Shown here: positions 35,444 through 44,304 of the stretch, piece after piece
Layout: each line of letters starts with the position of its first letter
Position numbering within the stretch: position 1 is the stretch's first letter
Assembly: GCF_042408735.1 (NCBI RefSeq)
Contig: NZ_JBHOQV010000123.1
Coordinates: forward strand, 34,883 to 98,882
DNA length: 64,000 bases
From: Thermogemmatispora sp042408735
GTDB taxonomy: Bacteria; Chloroflexota; Ktedonobacteria; Ktedonobacterales; Ktedonobacteraceae
Reading direction: 5' to 3'
Made by a program: the position numbers and the translations under genes
The notes under the pieces: model-generated
Seen by the model: the letters and a program-made list of their open reading frames with translations, nothing else
The model's database searches: none
Told to the model about the DNA's origin: nothing

Positions 35444-36703
35444 TCACAATCGGCGAGCGCGAGCGCTGCTGGGACGCCGGAGGGGCAGACCCAGCACCTG
35501 AATGCTCGACGGCTGGTAGGGAGCCGTACGTCCCTTCCATTCGGCTCCGCGCCTGCTTAGGGAGAGGCGCACCGCATCGAGCATGAGCAAACCGAAGGCA
35601 ACCCACCCCACAGGAGCTAAGAGCGAGCTGACGACCGGCAGACCATGCTCACGTTCGATGCAGTGACGGGCCTTGATTTGCAGAGCCAGCGTCACCAGCG
35701 CTGGGAGCAGCCCGCGCGGCGGGCGCTTTCCACCGTTTCCAGGGAGGAGCCGGCGCAGACTTATCAAGACCGTCAGCGTCGGTATGAGGCCGTAGCAGAT
35801 CAGTCCCAGGCCGGCGCCAAGGCACAGCCAGGGGGCTGAGGCCGTCACCGAGTAAACGCTCTTGCGCCAGCCACGCCAGGCGCTGCGCCAGGTCGTCCAC
35901 TGCTCATTAAAGACCAGGCCCCGCCCATCGACAAAGTCCTCGCGGCACCCTCGACGTTTAAGAAACTGCGCCAGGCCCACATCGTCGCCAAAGCTGGCGC
36001 GCAGCTCGGGTGCGCTATAGCCTCCGCTGGATTCATAGGCTTGCCGACGGACCAGCAGATACTGACCAACGGCCAGCGCCCGGCTCGGATGCCTTTGCGC
36101 GCGCATCTCCCCAGGGGTGGCGAATTGGGTCATCAACACGGCCCCGGCGGGCGTCAGCAGGCGGGAGCCGGCGCCCACAAGGCGCGCATCCGTTAGCATC
36201 GACAGGAAGTCGAGTCGCTGAGATAGGGCATGGGCCATCATCCGCCTCAGCGCCTCGGGCGCGTGACGCGTGTCGGCATCCGTAAAGAGCAGCCAGTCGC
36301 CGCTGGCGAGCCTGGCGCCGCTGTGGAGGGCATGGGCCTTGCCGGCCCAGCCGGCGGGTAGCTCCTCGATGCGATGAACCCGCAGGCGAGCGTTGCGCTG
36401 CTGCCAGATCGCCAGCAGGGCCGGGGTAGCGTCCGTTGAGCCGTCATCGATCGCCAGCACCTCGAAGTCGGGATAATCCTGGGCCAGCAAGGAGGCCAGG
36501 CAAGGACCGAGGTGCTGCTCTTCGTTGCGCATTGGCACGACGATCGAAACGCGGGGCGCTGGCTCCGGCAGAGCAGCCTCAACGGGTGGCTGCGTCTCCC
36601 TGATGGTGCGTCGAACGCGCCAGAGCTGCCAGCCGGCTCCCAGAGCGGTCAGGCACAGATAGGCGCTGTGTAGCCAGAAGAGAAGACGAGAATGTTTCCC
36701 CAT
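35444..36703 (-). CDS. GT2 glycosyltransferase A (CruC/CrtQ-like)
   Basis: 419 residues. N-terminal membrane helix, then a GT-A domain with VSIVVPMRNEE, IDDGSTD, GWAGKAHALHSG and the metal-binding DADT; C-terminal membrane helices. The pattern matches GT2 enzymes of carotenoid or hopanoid glycosylation. It is the last of three tandem paralogues. Its start overlaps the end of the preceding gene by 125 bases in another frame, with TAGGA before ATG 36703. A carotenoid substrate is inferred from the CruF-like gene upstream in the operon. Confidence 0.8.
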   Translation of the reverse strand: MGKHSRLLFWLHSAYLCLTALGAGWQLWRVRRTIRETQPPVEAALPEPAPRVSIVVPMRNEEQHLGPCLASLLAQDYPDFEVLAIDDGSTDATPALLAIWQQRNARLRVHRIEELPAGWAGKAHALHSGARLASGDWLLFTDADTRHAPEALRRMMAHALSQRLDFLSMLTDARLVGAGSRLLTPAGAVLMTQFATPGEMRAQRHPSRALAVGQYLLVRRQAYESSGGYSAPELRASFGDDVGLAQFLKRRGCREDFVDGRGLVFNEQWTTWRSAWRGWRKSVYSVTASAPWLCLGAGLGLICYGLIPTLTVLISLRRLLPGNGGKRPPRGLLPALVTLALQIKARHCIEREHGLPVVSSLLAPVGWVAFGLLMLDAVRLSLSRRGAEWKGRTAPYQPSSIQVLGLPLRRPSSARARRL

Positions 36704-38024
36704 TGCAAAATCCTACCAGGTAGTGCGTGCAGAGGCCAGGCCCTGCAACCGTCCCCCGGCCTGCACGGAGGCGCTCAAGCGCTTTGCCCATAAAAGCCAA
36801 CGGGTGGATGGCGCGGTGCTGTGGTGGCGCCATACGCCCTTTCCAGGTAGCGCCACGTCCTCCTAGCACGAGCCGTGTTGTGTCGAGCATCAGCAGGCCA
36901 AAGGTGGCCCATCCCACGGGAGCCGTCAGCGACCAGGCGAAGGGAAGGCGATACTCGCGCTCAAAGCGCCGCTTGGTATCGATCTGCCAGAAGAGGGCCA
37001 GGGCGGCCAGTCCGCTGGTCAGCAGCGAGCCAGGGGATGGTCGGGAAGACACTTGGCGTCGCCTCCTTCGAGCGTGCCACCACTGGCGCAGGAGCGTGAA
37101 AGGTGGCAGCAGGCCATAGAGGATCAGGGCCAGACCCAAGACCACGCCCAGCAAGGGGCTACTGGCAACCAGGCCGTAGTTGCTTTTGCGCATCCCTTCC
37201 CAGGCGCTCTTCCAGGTGGTCCACTGATCGTTGAAGACCAGTCCCCGCTCGGCCACAATGTCTTCACGGCAGCCATGGCGTTTCAGGTACCAGGCCAGCG
37301 TAATATCATCCGAGAAGGTCGAGCGCAGCTCGGGAGCACTGTAGCCCCCGCAGGCCAGATAGGCGGAACGCCGCACCAGCAGATACTGGCCGACCGCCAA
37401 CACGCGTGTCGGCTGGCGCGGATCACGCATCTCGCCCGGCGTTGCCAGCATGGCCAGCAGGGTTGCGCCGATCGCCGTGAGCAGGCGGGCGGCGGCACCA
37501 GGCAGACGAGTATCAGTAAAGAGGGTCAGGAGGTCGAGGCGATGAGCGAGTGCATGGGCTACAGCACGGCGCAGGGTCTGAGGAGCATGGCGCGTATCGG
37601 CATCGGTAAAAAGCAGCCACTCCCCCTCAGTAAGCAGTACACCGGTGTGGAGAGCATGGGCCTTGCCAGCCCAGCCGGCGGGCAGCTCTTCGACGCGATA
37701 GACCCGCAAGCGCGGATCACGCCTTTGCCAGGCTGCCAGATGGGTGGGAGTGGCATCGGTCGAGCCGTCGTCGATCACCATGACCTCGAAGTTGGGATAA
37801 TCTTGGGCCAGCAGGGAGGCGAGGCAGTCGTCGATGTGCGCCTCCTCGTTGCGCACGGGCAGGATAATCGTGACGTGAGGGGCTGGCTCTGGCAGCGGAG
37901 CCTCATCGAGGGTGACCAGCTCCTGGATGCCTTTCTTGATGCGATGACGCTGCCAGAAGGCGACAACAGTGATGAATAGTAAGAAAAACAGTTGTAGCTG
38001 CATAAAGAACTGCGAGAGCTTCAT
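36579..38024 (-). CDS. GT2 glycosyltransferase B (CruC/CrtQ-like)
   Basis: 481 residues. Same architecture as its neighbours: membrane helix, VTIILPVRNEE, IDDGSTD, GWAGKAHALHTG, DADT, then C-terminal helices. The last ~60 residues run past the end of the homologous region into the next gene and look non-homologous, so the stop may be extended by mutation. ATG 38024 follows GAGGTG; a GTG at 38033 is less likely. Middle gene of the tandem set. Confidence 0.8.
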   Translation of the reverse strand: MKLSQFFMQLQLFFLLFITVVAFWQRHRIKKGIQELVTLDEAPLPEPAPHVTIILPVRNEEAHIDDCLASLLAQDYPNFEVMVIDDGSTDATPTHLAAWQRRDPRLRVYRVEELPAGWAGKAHALHTGVLLTEGEWLLFTDADTRHAPQTLRRAVAHALAHRLDLLTLFTDTRLPGAAARLLTAIGATLLAMLATPGEMRDPRQPTRVLAVGQYLLVRRSAYLACGGYSAPELRSTFSDDITLAWYLKRHGCREDIVAERGLVFNDQWTTWKSAWEGMRKSNYGLVASSPLLGVVLGLALILYGLLPPFTLLRQWWHARRRRRQVSSRPSPGSLLTSGLAALALFWQIDTKRRFEREYRLPFAWSLTAPVGWATFGLLMLDTTRLVLGGRGATWKGRMAPPQHRAIHPLAFMGKALERLRAGRGTVAGPGLCTHYLVGFCNGETFSSSLLATQRLSVPDRSGSRLAALARSTHHQGDAATR

Positions 38025-38227
38025 GCTAGACACCTCGCCGCTGCGATGCGCATCCGTGAAACAGAGGGGCCGTTGGTGCGGCCCTGGGCAATCGTCTGCT
38101 CGCAGGCCGCGACCAGACCCTGGGGCTGGAAACGTCTACCGGTCTCGGCCTTGCAGGTCTGGTGCGGCTCCACGGAGCCTGGTTTTGCTCCCTTTTCTCT
38201 TTCCTTCTCTTCGAGATTACGAATTTG

Positions 38228-39436
38228 TTACAGCAACGGCAACACACTGGCTTTGGTCAGACGTGGAGCGCGGCGGCCTTTCCAGTCGGCTCCCTGGCCG
38301 TTGAGGGCCAGGCGCATCGTATCGAGCAGCAGCAGGCCGAAGGCCGTACTGGCGAAGGGGGCCATCAATGCCCAGCGTGCCGGCAGGCCGAAGGCCTGGC
38401 CGAAGCGCCGCTTACTGTCGATCTGCAGACAGAGGGCCAGCAGAGCGAGCAAGGCCGAGAGGCGTTCCTGACGCAGGCGTCCGGGTCGTAGGGCCTCGCG
38501 CAGAGTCAGAAGCGGTGCCAGGCCATAGTAGACCAGGAAGCCGCCTCCGACGAGGCCGAGCAGCGGATAGGGAGCCAGTTTCCCGTAGGCTCCCTTGCGC
38601 AGGCCGCGCCAGGCGCTGCGCCAGGTCGTCCATTGAACGTTTTTCACCAGGCCGCAGCCGCCGACGATATCCTCGCGCCAGCCCTGGCGCTTGAAGACCT
38701 GGGCAATGCCCATGTCCTCAGTAAAGGAAGCGCGTACCTCGGGGGCCGCGAAGCCGCCCGTGGCCTCGTAAGCCTCGCGTCTCACCAGAATATACTGGCC
38801 AAAGGCAAAGGCCTGGCGCCGATGGGCGGCACTGCGGATCTCACCCGGCGTAATCAGTACCGTCAGCAGCAGGCCCGTCATGGGCGTGAGCAGACGCGCC
38901 GCCAGACCAAGGATCTGCATTTCGGTGAACATCGAGAGCAGATCAAGGCGGTGGGCGATAGCGTGGGCCACCATGCGACGCAGGGTCTGGGGAGCGTGAC
39001 GGGTATCGGCATCGGTAAAGAGCAGCCACTCCCCGCTGGCCAGAGTGGCCCCAGTGTGGAGGGCATGAGCCTTGCCAGCCCAGCCGGGGGGCAGCTCCTC
39101 GATGCGATGAACCCGCAGGCGCGGGTCGCGCTGCTGCCAGCCTGCCAGACGGGCGGGAGTGGCATCGGTTGAACCATCGTCGACCACGATGACTTCGAAG
39201 TCAGGGTAATCTTGGGCCAACAGCGAGGCGAGACAGCCATCGATATTCTCCTGCTCGTTGCGTACAGGCAGGATAATCGAGACCCGCGGCGCCGGTTGGG
39301 GCAGGCGCCGCGGGAGAGGCCTGGCTGTCTCACGAATCGCCTTCTGAATGCGGTAATCCTGCCAGAGTCCCAGCAGCACGCTGACACCGAGCAGGAGTGT
39401 GCGCAGAGCGCCCAGGAAGCGCGTCACGTTCTGCAT
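38228..39436 (-). CDS. GT2 glycosyltransferase C (CruC/CrtQ-like)
   Basis: 402 residues. Contains VSIILPVRNEQENI, VDDGSTD, GWAGKAHALHTG and DADT, plus C-terminal membrane helices. It is first of the three paralogues, 146 bases after the CruF-acyltransferase stop. ATG 39436 sits just before the first membrane helix but its Shine-Dalgarno (AGAGG) is very close; a TTG at 39475 is the alternative. Likely glycosylates a hydroxylated carotenoid (inference). Confidence 0.8.
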   Translation of the reverse strand: MQNVTRFLGALRTLLLGVSVLLGLWQDYRIQKAIRETARPLPRRLPQPAPRVSIILPVRNEQENIDGCLASLLAQDYPDFEVIVVDDGSTDATPARLAGWQQRDPRLRVHRIEELPPGWAGKAHALHTGATLASGEWLLFTDADTRHAPQTLRRMVAHAIAHRLDLLSMFTEMQILGLAARLLTPMTGLLLTVLITPGEIRSAAHRRQAFAFGQYILVRREAYEATGGFAAPEVRASFTEDMGIAQVFKRQGWREDIVGGCGLVKNVQWTTWRSAWRGLRKGAYGKLAPYPLLGLVGGGFLVYYGLAPLLTLREALRPGRLRQERLSALLALLALCLQIDSKRRFGQAFGLPARWALMAPFASTAFGLLLLDTMRLALNGQGADWKGRRAPRLTKASVLPLL

Positions 39437-39582
39437 ACCTCTATGATTCCGCCTTTTGTCTAAAGAATTGAGCAAGCAAGCATGCTGTTTTTTTGGGTGC
39501 AGCCAGGGCCCTGGAGAGCAGAGGCCCTGGACAAGGAAGCGTAGGACGAACAGAAGAAAGCGGGCGAGCCAGGCGGCTGCAG

Positions 39583-41181
39583 CTAGATCGGAAGGGGACC
39601 TTGTGGGCGCGAGGTAGGTGGGGATGAGGCAGCCGCAGAAAGTAGCTGCACCTGCTCCTCAACGGCGCGCCGCATCTGCTCGGCGGAAGCGAAATCTTTG
39701 CGGTAGAGCGCGCGACCGAAGCGCACGGTCACCCGCCAGCGCTGGCGTCGCCCGCCCTCGCGGGCATAGGCCAGGCCAGCCGGCACGACAGCCACCTGGG
39801 TGCGGCCATCGCGTTCCGCCAGCTCGACTAGCTTGACAAAGCCCGGGCGAAACGGCAGGAACTGCTCCAGATCCGCCTTCGGCGAGGGATGCGGGTCAAT
39901 ATTGGGATAGGCTTCAGGGAAAATCACCAGCACCTCGCCGGCTCGCAGCAGGCTGACAGCGCGCGTAGCCATCTGCCGCATGTAGCGCCGGACCTCGCGC
40001 GGACTATAGGCGCGCGGTTCGGTATTGCCCGGCTGCTCACGAAACTGCTCGCTGCGCAGCACAACGAGCCAGTCGACCAGCGAACAACCTAGCTCGATAG
40101 CGAAGCGCAGGCGCTTTGAGCGCAGCCAGTCGAGGGCTACCACCGTATGCAGGCGGCGCGGAAGGGCCCGCAGCAGGGCATAGCCATCGTAAAAGTAGTG
40201 AAAGTGGCGAGCGGCGATCAAGATCGGACCCTTGCGCGGCACCTGCTCTAGCCCCTCGACACGGATGCGAACCGCCCAGTGCGAGATCGCGCGGGCGCCA
40301 GCGCGCATCAGCAGCCAGGTCGACTGGCTTAGGGCGCGACGCCCCGGATGCCGGGGCTGTGGATGCGCCTGCTCGCGCGGAAAGACCACCAACGACTCCG
40401 GTACCAGAACGAAGACCGCCGTTAACAGCAGAGGCGACCAGAGGCCACTGCCCAGATTGAGGGCCATCACAAAGCCTGTGTTCGCCGTGTAGACGGCAAA
40501 GGGCAGCCAGATCGCCAGGTGATGGGCATCGAGGTTGGATCGCCACAGCCAGCGGCTAACCGCCATCAGGAGCAAACAGTTGCCGATCCACAGGAAGAGA
40601 TTGCCCACGGGCAGACCGTAGGCGCTGCTGTAGCCCTCGAGAAGACCGCTAACGCTGGCGAAATGGCCACTCACCATGACAGCGTTCAGCGCCAGATCCC
40701 AGACTGTCAGAAAGTAGGTGCCGAGCACCAGCGACCAGAGCGTCTGCCGCTCCAACCCAAGTCGGTCCGTCAGCTTGCTTGCCAGCAAGTAGGATGTGAA
40801 GCCCATATAGAACCATGAGAGCGGGAGCGGGTAGGGGACAATACCGGCCAGCTTCGGACCTGGGAAGGCGGAGAAGGAGGCGGTGCTCAAAGGGACACCC
40901 CACAGGCTGAGCAGGCTCACGGCAATCGAGATCAGGACGGAGGCGGCGAAAAAGATCAGGGTGCGCCGCACGTCGATGCAGAGCAGGCCGAAGAGCAGCA
41001 TGGTGGCCGCTCCGAAGAGGATGTGTAGGGAGCCGGCCCAGTGCAGGGCAAACTGGAAGATACGCACTCCAAGCGGGCTGCTGTTCCACAGCTCAGGATG
41101 AGGCAGGATGATGAGAAGGCCACCCAGGGCGAAGACAAGCGCCGCCAGGTGGCAGATGAAGAGCAATTTCACAACTCTCAT
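39583..41181 (-). CDS. CruF-like carotenoid hydratase fused to a PlsC-type acyltransferase (CruD-like)
   Basis: 532 residues. Residues 1-270 have about eight membrane helices with CruF-family patterns (YPLPLSWFYMGFTSYLLA, DLALNAVMVSG, GLPVGNLFLWIG), the carotenoid 1',2'-hydratase group. Residues ~300-515 form an acyltransferase domain: AARHFHYFYDG in the NHxxxxD region, VIFPEAYPNID in the FPEG region. Known carotenoid glucoside-ester pathways use CruF (hydration), CruC (glycosylation) and CruD (acylation) in sequence; here the first and last steps appear in one polypeptide with GT2 genes downstream. Note Arg-His-Phe-His in place of Asn-His. GGAGG lies 12 bases before ATG 41181. Confidence 0.72.
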   Translation of the reverse strand: MRVVKLLFICHLAALVFALGGLLIILPHPELWNSSPLGVRIFQFALHWAGSLHILFGAATMLLFGLLCIDVRRTLIFFAASVLISIAVSLLSLWGVPLSTASFSAFPGPKLAGIVPYPLPLSWFYMGFTSYLLASKLTDRLGLERQTLWSLVLGTYFLTVWDLALNAVMVSGHFASVSGLLEGYSSAYGLPVGNLFLWIGNCLLLMAVSRWLWRSNLDAHHLAIWLPFAVYTANTGFVMALNLGSGLWSPLLLTAVFVLVPESLVVFPREQAHPQPRHPGRRALSQSTWLLMRAGARAISHWAVRIRVEGLEQVPRKGPILIAARHFHYFYDGYALLRALPRRLHTVVALDWLRSKRLRFAIELGCSLVDWLVVLRSEQFREQPGNTEPRAYSPREVRRYMRQMATRAVSLLRAGEVLVIFPEAYPNIDPHPSPKADLEQFLPFRPGFVKLVELAERDGRTQVAVVPAGLAYAREGGRRQRWRVTVRFGRALYRKDFASAEQMRRAVEEQVQLLSAAASSPPTSRPQGPLPI

Positions 41182-41305
41182 TTGGCAAGGCTACCTCCAC
41201 GAACACGGACAGTCGGGCGGCATCCGGCGCGAACTCTTCTACATTCTATAACCTCCAGCCTTCCTTCGACTAGTGCTCGCTTGCTTGGGCCTTGCTGCTG
41301 CTCGC

Positions 41306-42799
41306 TTAGCGATTCTGCTCTTCTAAAGCTCGCATCACCTCCTCAGCGAGGCTTTCCGAGGGGGAGCCGTTCTCTTTCACTCGTGAGTGAAAGACACAGG
41401 TCTGGCCGCATTTGAACTGCACGCGAATTAAGCGGGCAACGTATCCCTCGCGCTGCAGGGGCTGCTCCTCCTGCTGTTCAATCGTCCCCAGGCCGAGGGC
41501 GGGGTGGATGAGGGGATCGCCATCCTGGTATGCTTGCTGGAACATTTCGTGAAAAGCCACTTCCCAGGAGAGGATGCTGAAGTAGAAGGAGCGGCGGTCG
41601 CCGATCTGCTCGCCCGGCTCCGGCTGGTCCAGAGTGCCAGCGGCGATGGCGTAGAGCTGGCGGGCGATCGTGAGCAGAAACTGCTGGTCCTGGACGCGGC
41701 TCTTGAGGTCCAACGGGATGGCCTGAAGGCCATGGAAGGCTCCCAGCAGGCTCCCCAGGAAGAGGGCGATGGTATCGGTATCGCTGCCGAAGGTATTCAC
41801 GGCGACGGTGAGGCCCTGCTGAGGATGCTGAAGATATCTCAGGAAAAGATAAATGGCCACGCAGACCGTTGCGAGACCAGATCCTCTGGTCGCGGGTTCG
41901 AGGGCACCCGCGAAGGCATAGTAGTCTTTAGGGTCGCGCGCCAGAAACTCGGGAATGTGTTTCAGATAACCCACGGCCTCGCGCAGGGCATGGCGATAGA
42001 GCTGACTGAAGCGCAGCTCCTTATTCAGGAGGCCCTGATCCCAGGTGTAGATCCAGCGTTGCAGGCGTGCATCGTCCTGCATGACCCGGGGTATCTGGCG
42101 CAGGCCGTCGAGAATGCACTCGATCAGGCGAGCAGGAGGCGGCGGAGCCGACAGAGTGAGGGAGCAGTGAACGGCCAGACCAAAGAGGATGGTTCCCAGG
42201 ATAGCGCGCGGGTGGCCATGAGTGATGATGGCATTGTAGAAGGAGTCCCGAATGAGGGCTGTCGTATCATGGACATGGGCCAGGGCGATCGGCAGGTTGC
42301 GCATAGCAGCCCCGTTGGCTCCAGCCTGTCGGTAGTCAAGATCGCCCTGTCGGTAAAAGTTGTTGAGCCAGCCCGCTCTGCGGGCAAGTAACTTGCGGGC
42401 CGCAGTCTTGACGGTCTTCCCGCCACCGCGCTCGTACTGTAGCCAGAGGGGCAGCTCGACGTAAGCGAAGTAATCCGGTACAAAGTGGCCTCTCTCATCG
42501 ATCGAGCGCGCTACAGCCAGCATCAGCTGCGTATCATCGGAGTACTCGCCGGGGCTGATCGAATCTTCGTAGCCCCACCATTTTCCGCCAACGCGCTTTT
42601 TCCAGCTAACAAAGGTCTTCAGCGGAAGCTGGAAAGGATAGCGGTGTTTTGCTGGCCTCAGGGACTCGGTCGGCCAGCCTAGAGCATCGCCGATGGCGCC
42701 ATAGAGCAGAGCGGCCTCAAAACGCTCAAGCGGTGGCAGGCTCTCTTTCCGAGGTGGACGCTGACCCGCCGGTTCCTCGCCGAAGAGATGTAGTTGCAT
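41306..42799 (-). CDS. ADP-ribosylglycohydrolase-family protein with extra C-terminal domain
   Basis: 497 residues. N-terminal ARG fold with GAIGDALGWPTES (34-46), SDDTQLML (87-94, Asp88, Asp89 and Thr90), NGAAMRN (162-168) and GSDTDTIALFLGSLLGA (338-352, Asp340 and Asp342), so the two-metal site looks intact. The last ~110 residues are an unrecognised domain (FYFSILSWEVAFHEMF...). ARG enzymes remove ADP-ribose from macromolecules. It begins 14 bases after the end of a broken DarT-like gene, so it is best read as the antitoxin or reversal enzyme of that pair. It differs from classic DarG, which uses a macrodomain. Confidence 0.88.
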   Translation of the reverse strand: MQLHLFGEEPAGQRPPRKESLPPLERFEAALLYGAIGDALGWPTESLRPAKHRYPFQLPLKTFVSWKKRVGGKWWGYEDSISPGEYSDDTQLMLAVARSIDERGHFVPDYFAYVELPLWLQYERGGGKTVKTAARKLLARRAGWLNNFYRQGDLDYRQAGANGAAMRNLPIALAHVHDTTALIRDSFYNAIITHGHPRAILGTILFGLAVHCSLTLSAPPPPARLIECILDGLRQIPRVMQDDARLQRWIYTWDQGLLNKELRFSQLYRHALREAVGYLKHIPEFLARDPKDYYAFAGALEPATRGSGLATVCVAIYLFLRYLQHPQQGLTVAVNTFGSDTDTIALFLGSLLGAFHGLQAIPLDLKSRVQDQQFLLTIARQLYAIAAGTLDQPEPGEQIGDRRSFYFSILSWEVAFHEMFQQAYQDGDPLIHPALGLGTIEQQEEQPLQREGYVARLIRVQFKCGQTCVFHSRVKENGSPSESLAEEVMRALEEQNR

Positions 42800-42813
42800 G
42801 GCTCTCTACCTGA

Positions 42814-43391
42814 TTATGTGCTGAGATCGAACAGATAGGAGGCTCTTCTCACCTGATCGAGATAACACTCCAATAAGTATGTGCCAGGCTGCAATCTCTC
42901 AGTTGGTATGCTGTACTCGATGTCCAGAAAGGGGCGAAAGGCAGGCCCATAAAGCTGCCTCCGCTCTTTCCAGACCGGACCCCTGGCGGGCTGGTCCAGG
43001 CAGGAGAGCATCAGGGAGTTTACTATTGGCGTTAGTGTCGGTAAAAATCACTCCTTGTAATGCTGCTACCTCTGGAGAAATGCAGAGATAACAAAGATGC
43101 CTTCTTCTTTTAACATGGTAGGCCATTGGCGTGTAAGGAGTAAAACTTAAAGAAACTTTGTCCCAATTATTATTTTTTTCTGTCGAGCCAGAGGGAACGA
43201 TTGTCTCCACCGCAATCTACACTATCTAAAATCCCATGTAGCGATAATAATGCTTTGGAGTATAACGAGCCTGCTTTGCAGATAGAGGGGAGATTATTGA
43301 CGGAGGTGAAATGGTAGAGCCTGCTGATCTCCTCTTTGCGAAGACGGGCCAGAATAGCATCCGCGTCGGGATGGCGGGGGAGTGCCTCCAT
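42814..43391 (-). pseudogene. DarT-like ADP-ribosyltransferase, broken by two frameshifts
   Basis: Frame 1 from ATG 43391 encodes ISRLYHFTSVNNLPSI..., the DarT (DUF4433) N-terminal pattern, and stops after DRKK. Frame 2 continues as NNWDKVSLSFTPYTPMAYHV...CYLCISPEV...VIFTDTNANS, exactly where DarT relatives continue. Frame 3 then continues NSLMLSCLDQPARG... to the stop at 42814. The shifts fall at an A7 run (plus-strand T7 near 43172-43179) and an A3 run (near 43018-43021); deleting one A at each restores one ~190-residue protein. The C-terminal AEVLV-type catalytic block of DarT is not obvious. GC content is clearly lower than in flanking genes, suggesting transfer. Sequencing error or slippage is possible. 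Confidence 0.7.
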
Positions 43392-43465
43392 AGTCTGCTT
43401 GCCTTCTAGTTACTGACTGCTCTCTCATTATCTTTATCTAGCCATGTCCTGGTAGCCTCTCTCTC

Positions 43466-43471
43466 ATTATA
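43466..43471 (-). promoter_or_regulatory. -10 element before the DarT-like gene
   Basis: Minus strand TATAAT (43471 to 43466) about 75 bases upstream of ATG 43391; no good -35 seen. Confidence 0.4.
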
Positions 43472-43515
43472 CTCGATGCCTATAAATCTACAGCTTTGGA
43501 GCCATAAATAGCGAT

Positions 43516-43560
43516 GAGGGAAGAAGCGGTCTCTATCGCTGCGTTGCGGCTTCTTCCCTC
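43516..43560 (-). terminator. Hairpin after purN, probable operon terminator
   Basis: Perfect 12-base arms GAGGGAAGAAGC (43516-43527) and GCTTCTTCCCTC (43549-43560), 21-base loop, 46 bases beyond the purN stop. No adjacent T-run in either direction. Confidence 0.6.
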
Positions 43561-43605
43561 GGATGGCCTTGTTGCGGAGTGGAGGTCTTTCCCCACGAAG
43601 ACGAG

Positions 43606-44304
43606 CTAGGGCTGTCCCAGCAGCTCGCGTGCGCGCCAGCGAGCGATGGCCTCGATGATCAGCTCATGCTCGACCGCCTTGACGCGCTCGTGGAGCGTCT
43701 CCTCGCTATCGCCCTCCAGCACCGGCACCTCGGCCCGACAGAGCACTGGGCCGGCGTCGACGGCGGGCGTGACGTAGTGGACAGTGCTTCCCGTGACTTT
43801 GACCCCGGCTTCCAGGGCCTGACGGATGGCATGGAGGCCGCGAAAGGCCGGAATCGCGCTGCCATCGCTGGCGATGTGCACATTGGCGCTGGGGTCATCG
43901 GGCAGCAGTGCCGGATGTAGATTGATCACCCGGCGCGGGAAGCGCTCCAGAAAACCGGCGCTCAGGATGCGCATCCAGCCTGCCAGCACCACCAGGTCGA
44001 CGCGGAACAGCTCTAGCAGAGCCGCCAGGCGCTGCTCGCTCTCCTCAGGCTCACGCCACGGCAGGTAGAGGGCGGGCAGGCGATGCTGAAGGGCGCGCTG
44101 CAGCCCCGCCGCGCTGGCCACATTGCTCACCACCAGCGCGATCTCAGCCGCGGGCAGGCGTCCACTGGCGCAAGCCTCGATGATGGCCTGCAGATTGGTT
44201 CCGCTGCCAGAGATCAGAACCCCCAGGCGCAGGTGAGGCAGGGCCTGTTCCCTCGAAAGGCTTTCTCGCTGGCTAACGTCGGCTCTAGGCACCGGCTCCA
44301 CCAT
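43606..44304 (-). CDS. purN: Phosphoribosylglycinamide formyltransferase
   Basis: 232 residues. Transfers a formyl group from 10-formyl-THF to GAR, step 3 of purine synthesis. Contains GVLISGSGTNLQAII, VVLAGWMRILS, INLHPALLP (catalytic Asn and His) and HYVTPAVDAGPVL (catalytic Asp). ATG 44304 overlaps the purE end by 20 bases and has GAGGTG upstream; the longer frame to 44529 is a shadow of purE. Last gene of the operon. Confidence 0.95.
   Translation of the reverse strand: MVEPVPRADVSQRESLSREQALPHLRLGVLISGSGTNLQAIIEACASGRLPAAEIALVVSNVASAAGLQRALQHRLPALYLPWREPEESEQRLAALLELFRVDLVVLAGWMRILSAGFLERFPRRVINLHPALLPDDPSANVHIASDGSAIPAFRGLHAIRQALEAGVKVTGSTVHYVTPAVDAGPVLCRAEVPVLEGDSEETLHERVKAVEHELIIEAIARWRARELLGQP

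Larger units (their letters stand above)
35444..39436 (-). repeat. Tandem triplication of a GT2 gene
   Basis: Three paralogous genes lie head to tail with the same domain order and nearly the same block around DADTRHAP, the GKAHALH block and WKGR near the C-terminus. The DNA stays visibly similar between copies, for example the stretch encoding the DADT region near 36280, 37600 and 39020. This points to local duplication followed by divergence. Confidence 0.8.

Noticed and set aside
35444..39436. CRISPR-like or short-repeat array suggested by recurring sequence
   Set aside because: The recurrence comes from three paralogous coding regions about 1.3-1.4 kb apart, not from short spaced repeats.
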